Shown here: in pieces, positions 5,969 to 14,071 of the stretch
Layout of the letters: the number at the start of each line of letters is the position of its first letter
Numbering within the stretch: the stretch's first letter is position 1
Assembly: GCA_017456015.1 (NCBI GenBank)
Contig: JAFTLL010000011.1
Span: 1-14,825 of the forward strand
DNA length: 14,825 bases
Reading direction: 5' to 3'
DNA from: Clostridia bacterium
GTDB taxonomy: Bacteria > Bacillota_A > Clostridia > Oscillospirales > Acutalibacteraceae
Made by a program: the position numbers and the translations under genes
The notes under the pieces: model-generated
Seen by the model: only the letters and a program-made list of their open reading frames with translations
What the model was told of the DNA's origin: nothing
Databases searched by the model: none

Positions 5969-6586
5969 ATGTCTTACAAAACGATTTTAGAACCATCGGT
6001 CGGTGAGCTTACCGAACAACGCTCGCGTTTCCTCTCTTTTCTTTATCCGGTTGCGAATGAGGAAGCGGCCTTGCAGCAAATACAAAGCCACAGGCAAAAA
6101 TATTGGGATGCACGACATAATGTTTTTGCGTATCGCTTGTTTGATGAAAGTATCTCCCGTTTTTCGGATGACGGAGAGCCGCATTCCACCGCGGGTAAAC
6201 CGATACTGGATACCCTGAACGGTGCAGAACTCAATAATTGCCTTTTAATTGTCACACGTTATTTTGGCGGTGTCCTTTTGGGCACCGGTGGTCTTGTGCG
6301 CGCCTATTCCGGTGCGGCACGTTTGGCAATTGCCGCAGCAAATATTGTTGAAATTCGCTCGGCGGTCAGGTATCGTCTGGTAACGCCGTACCCGATGTTT
6401 GATAAACTTTCAGCTTTTTTATCGGCACAGCCGGCCAAAATTTTAAGCACGCAATTTAACGAAACCGTACTGGTTGAGCTGGTGGTTCCGTCGGAAGAAA
6501 GCGAGCGTTTTTGTTCTGCTTTGCGTGACGCATTTTTTAATACAATTTTGCCGCAATTTGTTTCAGAAGAAGCGTTTGCGTTTTAA
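5969..6586 (+). CDS. YigZ/IMPACT (UPF0029) family protein
   Basis: Protein of 205 residues in the family of E. coli YigZ, Bacillus YvyE and the N-terminal domain of eukaryotic IMPACT. The signature blocks FSDDGEPHSTAGKPILDTL and VTRYFGGVLLGTGGLVRAY lie in the first half. A C-terminal ferredoxin-like domain (DUF1949) spans about residues 133-195. Bacterial members bind nucleic acid or ribosomes, but the role is not settled. I take ATG 5969 as the start, with a weak GGCGGTG site 5-11 bases upstream; GTG at 5963 is inside that site. It follows the rpmE terminator closely without a visible promoter and ends at an AT-rich terminator. Confidence 0.93.
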   Translation: MSYKTILEPSVGELTEQRSRFLSFLYPVANEEAALQQIQSHRQKYWDARHNVFAYRLFDESISRFSDDGEPHSTAGKPILDTLNGAELNNCLLIVTRYFGGVLLGTGGLVRAYSGAARLAIAAANIVEIRSAVRYRLVTPYPMFDKLSAFLSAQPAKILSTQFNETVLVELVVPSEESERFCSALRDAFFNTILPQFVSEEAFAF

Positions 6587-6589
6587 ATG

Positions 6590-6619
6590 CAATTTTTTGT
6601 AAAAAAATTGTATTTTTTT
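6590..6619 (+). terminator. AT-rich intrinsic terminator after yigZ-like gene
   Basis: CAATTTTTT (6590-6598) pairs with AAAAAATTG (6602-6610) around GTA, followed by TATTTTTTT. The stem has a single G-C pair, so it is weak, but its position 4 bases after the stop codon and the T-run support a terminator. The next 58 bases before dnaG are T-rich, and I see no convincing sigma-A promoter in them. Confidence 0.5.
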
Positions 6620-6677
6620 AAAGGGTTTTTTTGTTTTTTGCCGTATATATGAATAGAAACGGTTTGGAGGTGTTTTT

Positions 6678-8435
6678 TTGGCACTGCGTGAAGATTTTTT
6701 GCTGGAACTAAAATACCGAAACAATATTGAATCGGTAGTTTCCGGTTATGTGTCGCTGAAAAAGCGCGGCAGCAACCTAATTGGACTTTGTCCTTTTCAT
6801 AATGAAAAAACGCCTTCATTTACACTATACCCCGAAAATGGTTCGTTTTACTGTTTCGGCTGTGGAGTAGGCGGAGATGTCTTCTCTTTCATTATGCGTA
6901 TGGAAAATCTGGATTATATGGATGCTGTCAAGCTTCTTGCCGAGAGGGTGTCTCTCCCCATGCCGGAAGAGAACACGTATGATGACCGCCTTTTCCGTTT
7001 AAAAACCGAAATGCTGAAAGCGAACAAGCTGGCGGCTCGGTTCTTTTGTGAAAAACTATTAGAGGATATTGGCAAGACTTCGCGTAATTATTTGACAGGG
7101 CGTGGGCTTTCGGTAAAAACCATTCGCAACTTCGGCATCGGCTACGCACCGGACAGTTGGGATGCGCTCTATCGTTATCTGCGCGAAAAAGGAATTTCGG
7201 ATGAAGCGCTGTTGGAAGCCAACCTTTGCGGCATAGGAAAAAACGGTAAATACTATGACCGATTTCGTAACCGTGTTATGTTTCCGGTGATTGATGTTCG
7301 TGGGAATGTGGTCGCTTTTAGCGGGCGAAACCTGCCCGGTGTTGAGAGCGGAGGTAAATATGTAAATACGCGTGACACCCACATTTACAAAAAGGGCAAT
7401 ATGCTTTTCGGCCTGCATACGGCAAAAAACCATTGTTCAGAGCGTGCGATACTTGTCGAGGGTAATATGGATGTAATTGCATTACACCAAGCCGGTTTTT
7501 GCAATACGGTCGGTTCTCTGGGAACGGCCTTTACGCCGGAACAAGCGCGGCTGCTCAGCAAGTATACCAAAGAAGTCGTAATCATGTTAGATTCTGACGC
7601 GGCCGGCCAGAAAGCAACAGACAAAGTCATTTCCATCCTTTCGGAGGCCAATGTTTCAATTCGTATTCTTCGTCTGCCGGATTGTAAAGACCCGGATGAA
7701 TATATAAAAAAACATTCGGCGGCAAAATTACAAGCCTTACTTGATGGGGCAAAAACAGATATTGAATATATGCTTTTGCGCGCGGCAGACGGTTTATCCA
7801 TGGAGGATGATGATGCGAAAATCACCTATTTGAAGCGCGCGACCGAGTTGCTGGCAGGTGTAGATGATTCGATTGCCGTGGATTTGTATGCAGGTCGCCT
7901 GGCCGACAAATACGCGATTGCAAAAGAAACCTTAATGCTTTCGATTACCGAGGCGAAAAAAAAGAAAAGAAAACAGCAGTATCGGCAGGAATTAAAAGAA
8001 ATCGTGCAAGTCAATCCTCGCACAGCCGTTAATCCGGAACGTGCGCTTCATAAAAAAGCAGCAGCGGCAGAAGAAACCATCAACAGTATTCTGATATATC
8101 ATCCGGATTTGTTTGAGCGGCATCAGCCGAAACTGACAGAGGAAAGTTTTGTGACCGATTTCGGCCGAAGACTTTTTGCGGCAATTTCTTCGATGTACAG
8201 GAAAGGCTATACCTTTGATATTTCACTTTTGGGGGATGGCTTTACCGCAGAAGAAATTGGTTCGATTGTTGCATTGTATGCGACCAAGCGGTTTCATGAA
8301 ACTCCCGAGCTTTTGTTGGAGGATTGCATAAATACTTTAAAATCGGAAAAGCTGAAAATTCAAACCGAAGAACAAGCCGATACAACCGATGGTTGGGAAC
8401 AACAAATGGCATTTTTAGCAAAACAGAAAAAATAA
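6678..8435 (+). CDS. dnaG: DNA primase
   Basis: Primase that makes RNA primers for lagging-strand synthesis, working with the replicative helicase. The length is 585 residues (E. coli 581). The N-terminal zinc-binding domain has Cys38, His41, Cys59 and Cys62. A central RNA-polymerase/TOPRIM domain has Glu261 in LVEGNMD and Asp305/Asp307 in MLDSDAAG, matching the metal-binding residues of the family. A helical C-terminal helicase-binding region begins near residue 455 ([16 protein letters not shown]). The start is TTG at 6678, with GGAGGTG at 6666-6672; no ATG fits the conserved N-terminus. It lies just ahead of rpoD, the classic macromolecular-synthesis arrangement. Confidence 0.98.
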   Translation: MALREDFLLELKYRNNIESVVSGYVSLKKRGSNLIGLCPFHNEKTPSFTLYPENGSFYCFGCGVGGDVFSFIMRMENLDYMDAVKLLAERVSLPMPEENTYDDRLFRLKTEMLKANKLAARFFCEKLLEDIGKTSRNYLTGRGLSVKTIRNFGIGYAPDSWDALYRYLREKGISDEALLEANLCGIGKNGKYYDRFRNRVMFPVIDVRGNVVAFSGRNLPGVESGGKYVNTRDTHIYKKGNMLFGLHTAKNHCSERAILVEGNMDVIALHQAGFCNTVGSLGTAFTPEQARLLSKYTKEVVIMLDSDAAGQKATDKVISILSEANVSIRILRLPDCKDPDEYIKKHSAAKLQALLDGAKTDIEYMLLRAADGLSMEDDDAKITYLKRATELLAGVDDSIAVDLYAGRLADKYAIAKETLMLSITEAKKKKRKQQYRQELKEIVQVNPRTAVNPERALHKKAAAAEETINSILIYHPDLFERHQPKLTEESFVTDFGRRLFAAISSMYRKGYTFDISLLGDGFTAEEIGSIVALYATKRFHETPELLLEDCINTLKSEKLKIQTEEQADTTDGWEQQMAFLAKQKK

Positions 8436-8451
8436 AATGGAGAAGTTGAAT

Positions 8452-9519
8452 ATGGAAGAAAAGAAAATAGACATTATGCCGGAAAACAATAAAGAGCTGC
8501 TTGACCAGGTGAAAAGAGATATGGGCGAAGAGTTCGGCGAGGATAACATCGCAGAGATTTCCGAAAATTTTGATGATTTATCGGAAGAGGACGCTTTATT
8601 GGATGTTGATTATGAACCTTCTGACGAAGATTTAAAATTGGAAGATATTGAAAATGAAAATATTGACTTAGAAGATGCCCTGAACATTGAAAATGTTTCT
8701 CTGGATGACCCGGTAAAGGTGTATTTAAAAGAAATCGGCCGTGTCCCGTTGCTTTCTACCGAAGAGGAAATCGAACTGGCCAAGAAAATTCTCGATGGGG
8801 ATGAATATGCGAAAAAACGCCTTACCGAAGCCAACCTTCGTCTGGTTGTCAGCATTGCCAAACGGTATGTTGGACGCGGTATGCATTTTCTCGATCTGAT
8901 TCAGGAAGGTAATGTAGGTTTGATTAAGGCGGTTGAAAAATTCGACCATACCAAAGGCTTTAAATTCTCCACTTATGCTACTTGGTGGATTCGCCAGGCC
9001 ATTACCCGCGCCATTGCTGACCAGGCTCGAACCATTCGTATACCGGTGCATATGGTAGAAACGATTAACCGTTTGAAAAAGGTGCAAAGCCAACTGTTGC
9101 ATGAAAATGGTAAGGAACCAAATGAAGAACTGATTGCTGAGCGAATGGACATGTCGGTTGAGCGCGTGCGTGAAATTATGCGTGTCGCACAGGAACCGGT
9201 TTCTATGGAAACGCCGATTGGTCCCGAGGAAGACAGTCGCTTAATGGATTTCATTCGTGATGAAGAGGCGCTTGCACCCGACGAGGCGGCTTTCAAAACG
9301 ATTACCAATGAAGACATTGACTCGGTGTTGAAAACATTAACCGAGCGCGAAGAGCAGGTTATCCGTCTGCGTTTTGGATTAAAGGATGGCCGTTGTCATA
9401 CTTTGGAAGAAGTCGGCCTGGAATTTAATGTAACTCGTGAGCGCATTCGCCAGATAGAAGCCAAAGCACTCAGAAAACTGCGCCATCCGGTTCGCAGTAA
9501 TAAATTCAAGGAAAAATAG
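8452..9519 (+). CDS. rpoD: Primary RNA polymerase sigma factor (sigma-A)
   Basis: Housekeeping sigma factor that directs RNA polymerase to -35/-10 promoters. Of 355 residues from this start, the first 80 or so are very acidic and stand in for region 1.1. Region 1.2 begins near residue 85 ([17 protein letters not shown]). Regions 2.1-2.4 follow from about 125 ([12 protein letters not shown], then [17 protein letters not shown]). Region 3 follows, and the region 4.2 helix-turn-helix lies near 317-350 ([18 protein letters not shown]). I prefer ATG 8452, which has GGAG 9 bases upstream. ATG 8437 is in frame, only 1 base after the dnaG stop, but has no SD of its own and would add 5 residues. The promoters in this window match this factor's specificity. 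Confidence 0.97.
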   Translation: MEEKKIDIMPENNKELLDQVKRDMGEEFGEDNIAEISENFDDLSEEDALLDVDYEPSDEDLKLEDIENENIDLEDALNIENVSLDDPVKVYLKEIGRVPLLSTEEEIELAKKILDGDEYAKKRLTEANLRLVVSIAKRYVGRGMHFLDLIQEGNVGLIKAVEKFDHTKGFKFSTYATWWIRQAITRAIADQARTIRIPVHMVETINRLKKVQSQLLHENGKEPNEELIAERMDMSVERVREIMRVAQEPVSMETPIGPEEDSRLMDFIRDEEALAPDEAAFKTITNEDIDSVLKTLTEREEQVIRLRFGLKDGRCHTLEEVGLEFNVTRERIRQIEAKALRKLRHPVRSNKFKEK

Positions 9520-9532
9520 AGGTTTAACCCTT

Positions 9533-9925
9533 ATGTTGTTTAATTTGGAAACGGATTATGCAATTCGTATTATGGATTGTTTGGCGGCACAGAAGGGCAT
9601 TATAGATGCAGAATCGATTTCTGCCGTAACCGGCGTAACCCAACGTTTCGCTTTGAAAATTCTCCGCAAATTGGTTGCCGGTGGGTTTGTCGTTTCGCAA
9701 AAAGGTGCAAAGGGCGGATACCGATTGGCCAAGCCTGCAAAAGAGATTTCTTTGTTGGATGTTATAGAGGCGGTGAATGGGGAAATTACTTTCAGTCGCT
9801 GTCAAACCGCCGAAGGATTTTGTTCTAATCCCAACAATCCGTGTAAATTTAAACGTGTGTTTGAACAAACCGGTAAAATGATAACAGAACAATTTCAAAA
9901 TGTGCATTTTGAGGGGAAAGAATAA
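9533..9925 (+). CDS. Rrf2-family regulator with three cysteines
   Basis: Winged-helix regulator of 130 residues. The N-terminal LETDYAIRIMDCLA and the wing KGAKGGYRLAKPAKEISLLDVI are typical of Rrf2. Three cysteines, Cys90, Cys97 and Cys104, form CX6CX6C where IscR and NsrR carry their Fe-S ligands (usually CX5CX5C). It may therefore hold an iron-sulfur cluster and sense redox state, nitric oxide or Fe-S supply, which is inference. It is unlike CymR, which lacks these cysteines. The ATG at 9533 is 13 bases after rpoD, with AGAGGT 9 bases upstream. It leads directly into the TSCPD gene. No isc/suf genes are nearby, so the targets are unknown. Confidence 0.92.
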   Translation: MLFNLETDYAIRIMDCLAAQKGIIDAESISAVTGVTQRFALKILRKLVAGGFVVSQKGAKGGYRLAKPAKEISLLDVIEAVNGEITFSRCQTAEGFCSNPNNPCKFKRVFEQTGKMITEQFQNVHFEGKE

Positions 9926-9926
9926 G

Positions 9927-10181
9927 ATGGAAATGACATATATTACCAAGGGGACTTGCTCCCGGAAAATACATATTGAAGTCGAGGACGATGTGTTAAA
10001 ATCGGTTTCCTTTGAAGGCGGATGTAATGGAAATCTAAAAGGTATTTCGGCCATCTGTGCGGGAATGCATATCGACGATATTATAGTTCGTTTTGATTCG
10101 ATTACCTGCGGTTTTAAAAGCACCTCTTGTCCGGACCAACTCGCACAGGCATTAAAGGAATACAAAAAAAGAATTTTATAA
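9927..10181 (+). CDS. TSCPD domain protein (TIGR03905-like)
   Basis: Small protein of 84 residues consisting almost entirely of a TSCPD domain, named for the motif TSCPDQLAQAL at about residues 66-76. It has five cysteines: in GTCSRK, GGCNGN, AICAGM, ITCGFK and TSCPD. The spacing invites metal or cluster binding, but no function is established for the stand-alone form. The same domain occurs at the C-terminus of B12-dependent ribonucleotide reductases. I choose ATG 9927, one base after the Rrf2 stop, with GAGGGG 10 bases upstream. An earlier in-frame ATG at 9900 lies inside the Rrf2 gene and adds nine non-conserved residues. Its tight coupling to Rrf2 hints at a shared redox or metal role. 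Confidence 0.9.
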   Translation: MEMTYITKGTCSRKIHIEVEDDVLKSVSFEGGCNGNLKGISAICAGMHIDDIIVRFDSITCGFKSTSCPDQLAQALKEYKKRIL

Positions 10182-10196
10182 AGACCGGGTGATTAT

Positions 10197-10751
10197 ATGT
10201 TTGAAGATCATGATATGAAAATTGCAGGCACAATGCCATCAAAGGATTTGAAATCTACAAGCAATTTTTTAAACATTTCCGAGGAATATAACCGGGAAAG
10301 AGAAAACGGTAATATTTTTAAAGCAAAGGAATTGGGACGAAAAATTGCCGGTTTATTAAATGATTCGGACAAAATTTTCCCGCACGACGAAGAAGATGTA
10401 AACGCAGAGTTAAAATCGCAAAAAGAAACCTTGCTGGCTTTTTCAACGGTGGCCACCTTGGAGATGGTTTGTCCGACCTCTGCGACCTCTTATGCCGCAC
10501 AGAATAGTTTTTACTCTGCCCTGGAAATGACCGCGCCGGAAATTTATAAAAACACGCTGAATAGTGGCGCTTTTTCTTTTTATTATCTTGCATTTCGCCG
10601 CAGTGGTGAAATTGAGCGCCGCATCGGACAGACCTTTGCGATGCTTTGCTCTCATGACGGAGACCCGGTTTATCAGGAACTTGGAGAAGCAATCTATTGT
10701 TGGTTTGCTTCGATTGTAGAAGAAGAGGCTGCGAAAATTGACTTTATTTAA
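10197..10751 (+). CDS. Unrecognised 184-residue protein
   Basis: Soluble protein of 184 residues that I do not recognise. The first 85 residues are charged and mostly helical, with a segment like YNRERENGNIFKAKELGRK and an acidic stretch HDEEDVNAELK. The second part is richer in aromatic and small residues (ATSYAAQNSFYSALEMTAPE, AFSFYYLAFRR, EAIYCWFASIVEEEA) and looks like a compact helical domain. No signal peptide, membrane span or known catalytic motif is visible. The ATG at 10197 follows GGGTGA by 4 bases and lies 15 bases after the TSCPD stop. Its last 14 bases overlap the TTG start of the lipoprotein gene, so it is translated in the same unit. Base composition resembles its neighbours, with no sign of transfer. 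Confidence 0.85.
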   Translation: MFEDHDMKIAGTMPSKDLKSTSNFLNISEEYNRERENGNIFKAKELGRKIAGLLNDSDKIFPHDEEDVNAELKSQKETLLAFSTVATLEMVCPTSATSYAAQNSFYSALEMTAPEIYKNTLNSGAFSFYYLAFRRSGEIERRIGQTFAMLCSHDGDPVYQELGEAIYCWFASIVEEEAAKIDFI

Positions 10752-11991
10752 TTTACACCGTATTACATCCGGCATACTTTTTCTTTGCATTTTTGTATCC
10801 CTATCCGGCTGTGCGCTTTCTGAAATCGATTGGGGTGACACGCCGCAGGATACTTCGGGTACAATTGCTTATCAAAGCAAAATTACGTTACGCTACCAGT
10901 ATGCCATGCTTTCCGAAAAGGAAAAGGAGATTTACGGTCGAATATTTCATGCCGTATCTGATGGAAATCGGTTTGCTGATGTGGAGGAATATCAAGTTTC
11001 TTCTGCGGTATGCAAAAAAATTTTAAATGCGGTACTTTGTGATAGCCCCGATATTTTTTGGGTTTCGAGGGATTTTTTAATACTGCATGAATCAAACTTT
11101 GATTTTGTACAAAAAATCTACTTCCGGTATTTTGATGGCAGTGTTGTTGACGATTATGATGTGCAATCGGATGGTAGCATTGTGTACCGCTGCCAGGCAG
11201 AAGAAAGTCGCATACGCACAAGAATAGAACAATGCATGGCCAAGGTGGATTCCTGCCTTTCGGCATGGGATAATATGACACCGAGCGAGGTTGAAATCGC
11301 AATACATGATTGGGTAGCTGCGACAGTTCAGTATGATGAAGAAGTTGCATCTGCGATGGAAACCGACTCCACAGCGGAACAAACAGAGTATTTTGATAGG
11401 TTTACGGCCTATGGTGCCTTGATGGACGGATATGCCGTTTGTGAGGGCTATGCAAAGTTGTTTCAATATCTATGTTTACTTAAAGATATCAATTGTACGC
11501 AGGTCAGCGGTTATGCTGAAAACCAAGGCCATATGTGGAACGCGGTTTGCTTATCTGACGGTTGGTATTTTGTGGATGTCACATTTGATGATATGGATTC
11601 AGATGAACTTGACTGTATTTATACCTATTTAAATGTTGATTTGACGACGCTAAGTAATACACATACACTTTCCGAAGATGAATTGCTTGCAGTTCCGGAA
11701 TGTTCCTCCGACCGGCAAACATATAACAAAAGGAATTTAATCAATATTGTTGACGGGCAGATTTCGTCATCATATGAAAGCATGATTGAGCAGGAAATTT
11801 CAAAAGGGAAAGACTGTATTTTAATTTATTTTCCCAATGGTGACTATTCCTATGATTTATTTGTAACAGCGATGTATGATATGGAGAATTCTCTTTCAGA
11901 CTGCATTCTTCGATATGGTAGCTCGGTAGAAAAGATTATGGCTCTGGAACCGCATTACGCATTGATTTTTTTAAAGAGCAACGGGGTGTAA
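10738..11991 (+). CDS. Transglutaminase-like lipoprotein
   Basis: Predicted membrane-anchored lipoprotein of 417 residues. An N-terminal hydrophobic signal (about residues 9-24) ends in the lipobox LSGC with Cys25 as the lipidation site. A transglutaminase-like cysteine protease domain spans roughly residues 170-285, with a full triad: Cys235 in GYAVCEGYAKLF, His265 in GHMWNAV and Asp280 in YFVDVTFDD. Such domains act as peptidases or crosslinking enzymes on extracytoplasmic or cell-wall substrates; which applies here is unknown. The C-terminal 130 residues match nothing I recognise. The start is TTG at 10738, with GAGG 9 bases upstream, inside the previous gene. This start gives a textbook signal peptide, which supports it. 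recJ follows after 3 bases. Confidence 0.88.
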   Translation: MTLFNLHRITSGILFLCIFVSLSGCALSEIDWGDTPQDTSGTIAYQSKITLRYQYAMLSEKEKEIYGRIFHAVSDGNRFADVEEYQVSSAVCKKILNAVLCDSPDIFWVSRDFLILHESNFDFVQKIYFRYFDGSVVDDYDVQSDGSIVYRCQAEESRIRTRIEQCMAKVDSCLSAWDNMTPSEVEIAIHDWVAATVQYDEEVASAMETDSTAEQTEYFDRFTAYGALMDGYAVCEGYAKLFQYLCLLKDINCTQVSGYAENQGHMWNAVCLSDGWYFVDVTFDDMDSDELDCIYTYLNVDLTTLSNTHTLSEDELLAVPECSSDRQTYNKRNLINIVDGQISSSYESMIEQEISKGKDCILIYFPNGDYSYDLFVTAMYDMENSLSDCILRYGSSVEKIMALEPHYALIFLKSNGV

Positions 11992-11994
11992 TAT

Positions 11995-14037
11995 TTGGGA
12001 TTAAAGAAATGGGTCTTTCGCCCCACTGATAAGGCGCTGGCGAAAGAAATTGCAGAGGAATGTGCCTTAGACCCGGTGGTTACGATGATTGCCGTGGCGA
12101 GAGGTTACACAGACCCCTGGCTAATTGAGGAATTACTGTCAGATGAGTTGATGCTCAACAACCCGTACACACTTTGCGACCTCTCGATTGCAGTAGAACG
12201 CATAAGAATAGCGATGCAGTCAAAGGAAAAGATTTTAATTTTCGGTGATTATGATTGTGACGGTGTAACGGCAACAGTACTCTTGTATTCTTATCTGTCT
12301 AAAAAAGGTGCCGATGTGCAATATTTTCTCCCGCGGCGCGATATGGACGGGTATGGATTAAATACCGCAACGGTTGAAAAATATGCCAAAGAGGGTATTT
12401 CTTTAATCATTACCGTAGATAATGGAATCAGCGCTTTTGAAGCAATTGATACCGCCAATGCGCATAATGTGGATGTTATTGTTACCGATCACCATCTACC
12501 CCAAGATGCCTTGCCGAATGCGTATTGTGTTATTGACCCGCATCGAGAGGATGATGCTTCTGAATTCAAATCTCTTTCGGGTGTAGGTGTCGCGTTTAAA
12601 CTGGTATGCGCTGTTGAAGGGGTTGCACCCGAAGAAATGTTGCCGCATTTTGCTGACCTTGTCGCATTAGGGACAATAGCAGATGTAATGCCGCTTTTAG
12701 ACGAAAATCGCTCCATCGTTAAGGCTGGGTTATTTCATATGGCATCCACACCTCGCCCTGGCATTAAAGCACTGATAGATGTTTGCGGTCTTCGTGAAAA
12801 GCCCTTGACGGCAACTTCTGTTGCGTTTGCAATGGCACCCCGAATCAATGCGGCCGGGAGAATATGTGATGCGGACATTGCCGCGCAGCTTTTATTAAGC
12901 AATCATTACAACACGTCCTATCAATTGGCACATGAATTAAACGACTATAATTTTCAAAGGCAGGAAATCGAGCAGGAAATTCTTCGCGACGCTTTTTCAC
13001 AAATCGAGGAAGGCGATATGGATGAAGATGCCGTTTTGGTACTTTCTGCCGGAGGATGGCAGTGCGGTGTTGTCGGAATTGCCGCCGCCCGTATTGCAGA
13101 ACAGTATGGAAAACCCTGCATTCTTTTTTCGGTAGACGGTGAGGAAGCAACAGGCTCCGGGCGAAGTGTTCCCGGTTTTGATTTGTTTGCAGCACTGCAA
13201 AATACAGAAGAATTGCTGCTACGCTACGGCGGACATGCTCAGGCCGCCGGTGCAACCATTCAAACAGAAAATATTGCGAATTTTCGTGCAGCAATAAACC
13301 GCTATGCGCAAACGATTCCCACTGTATTTTCGCCGCTTACCCTCGATTGCAAACTGAACCCTGCCGCAGTAACGGTAGATTTTGTTAAAGCGCTCTCTGC
13401 AATGGAGCCTTACGGCACCGGTAACGTGATACCACTTTTTGCACTTACGGATATGATTATCTCCCGTATTGATATGGTAGGCAAAGACAAACAACATATG
13501 CGTATTACAGCAATAAAAGGGGGAACAAGCATTCATGCGATTGCTTTTTCTTCGTGTGCCGCGGATTTTGGTATCGCAATAAAGGATAAGGTTGATTTGG
13601 CAGTCACACTTTCCTTGCAGGAATACAACGGCCGTGATACGGTTAATATTGTAATACGGGATATTCGTGCCGCCGGGCGGAATGAGGATGATTTCTTTAA
13701 AGGTCTGTTGAATTACAAGTCTTTTCGGCGAGAATTGCCCGAAACGGATTACGCGTCATTGCATCCGAGCCGAAACGATTTTATCGCCGTTTTTCGGTAT
13801 ATACGAGATGTCGGAGAGGTCACATTGTCCGGCCTTCAAAATCGATTTTCCACCACATTCTCTCCGGATAAGGTCACGGTAATTGTTGATTGTTTGGAGG
13901 AATTGGGGATTTTTTCGGTTTGCAAACAGGGCGCTGAGATCAAGATAAAGAATCTGGACAATGGCCGTAAGGTTGCTTTGGAGCAATCTGTCATTTTACA
14001 CAGTATTTCAGAAAAAAACAAATCAACAATCAAATAG
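11995..14037 (+). CDS. recJ: Single-stranded-DNA-specific exonuclease RecJ
   Basis: 5'-3' exonuclease on single-stranded DNA, used in recombination and mismatch and base-excision repair. The length is 680 residues. The DHH domain holds Asp85, Asp87 and Asp89 in FGDYDCDG and Asp165-His166-His167 in VTDHH, with LGTIADVMPL and APRINAAGR following. The DHHA1 domain has CGVVGIAAARIAEQYGKPCI, GSGRSVPGFDLFAAL and RYGGHAQAAGATI. An OB-fold region follows, and a C-terminal extension (about 560-680) looks winged-helix-like. The start is TTG at 11995, with GGGGTG 6 bases upstream and 3 bases after the lipoprotein stop. rel follows 34 bases on; the usual apt gene between them is absent. Confidence 0.97.
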   Translation: MGLKKWVFRPTDKALAKEIAEECALDPVVTMIAVARGYTDPWLIEELLSDELMLNNPYTLCDLSIAVERIRIAMQSKEKILIFGDYDCDGVTATVLLYSYLSKKGADVQYFLPRRDMDGYGLNTATVEKYAKEGISLIITVDNGISAFEAIDTANAHNVDVIVTDHHLPQDALPNAYCVIDPHREDDASEFKSLSGVGVAFKLVCAVEGVAPEEMLPHFADLVALGTIADVMPLLDENRSIVKAGLFHMASTPRPGIKALIDVCGLREKPLTATSVAFAMAPRINAAGRICDADIAAQLLLSNHYNTSYQLAHELNDYNFQRQEIEQEILRDAFSQIEEGDMDEDAVLVLSAGGWQCGVVGIAAARIAEQYGKPCILFSVDGEEATGSGRSVPGFDLFAALQNTEELLLRYGGHAQAAGATIQTENIANFRAAINRYAQTIPTVFSPLTLDCKLNPAAVTVDFVKALSAMEPYGTGNVIPLFALTDMIISRIDMVGKDKQHMRITAIKGGTSIHAIAFSSCAADFGIAIKDKVDLAVTLSLQEYNGRDTVNIVIRDIRAAGRNEDDFFKGLLNYKSFRRELPETDYASLHPSRNDFIAVFRYIRDVGEVTLSGLQNRFSTTFSPDKVTVIVDCLEELGIFSVCKQGAEIKIKNLDNGRKVALEQSVILHSISEKNKSTIK

Positions 14038-14071
14038 ATTCAAACGCACAGTGAAGGGAATGGTCATCAGT

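Noticed and set aside
6620..6656. Sigma-H-like promoter before dnaG (AAAGGGTTT and TATGAAT)
   Set aside because: The spacing is about 19 bases where sigma-H needs 11-12, and the -35 has a mismatch. No convincing sigma-A alternative was found either.
9524..10165. 213-codon open frame on the minus strand opposite the Rrf2 and TSCPD genes
   Set aside because: It runs antisense across two recognisable genes and their boundary, and the translation resembles no family.
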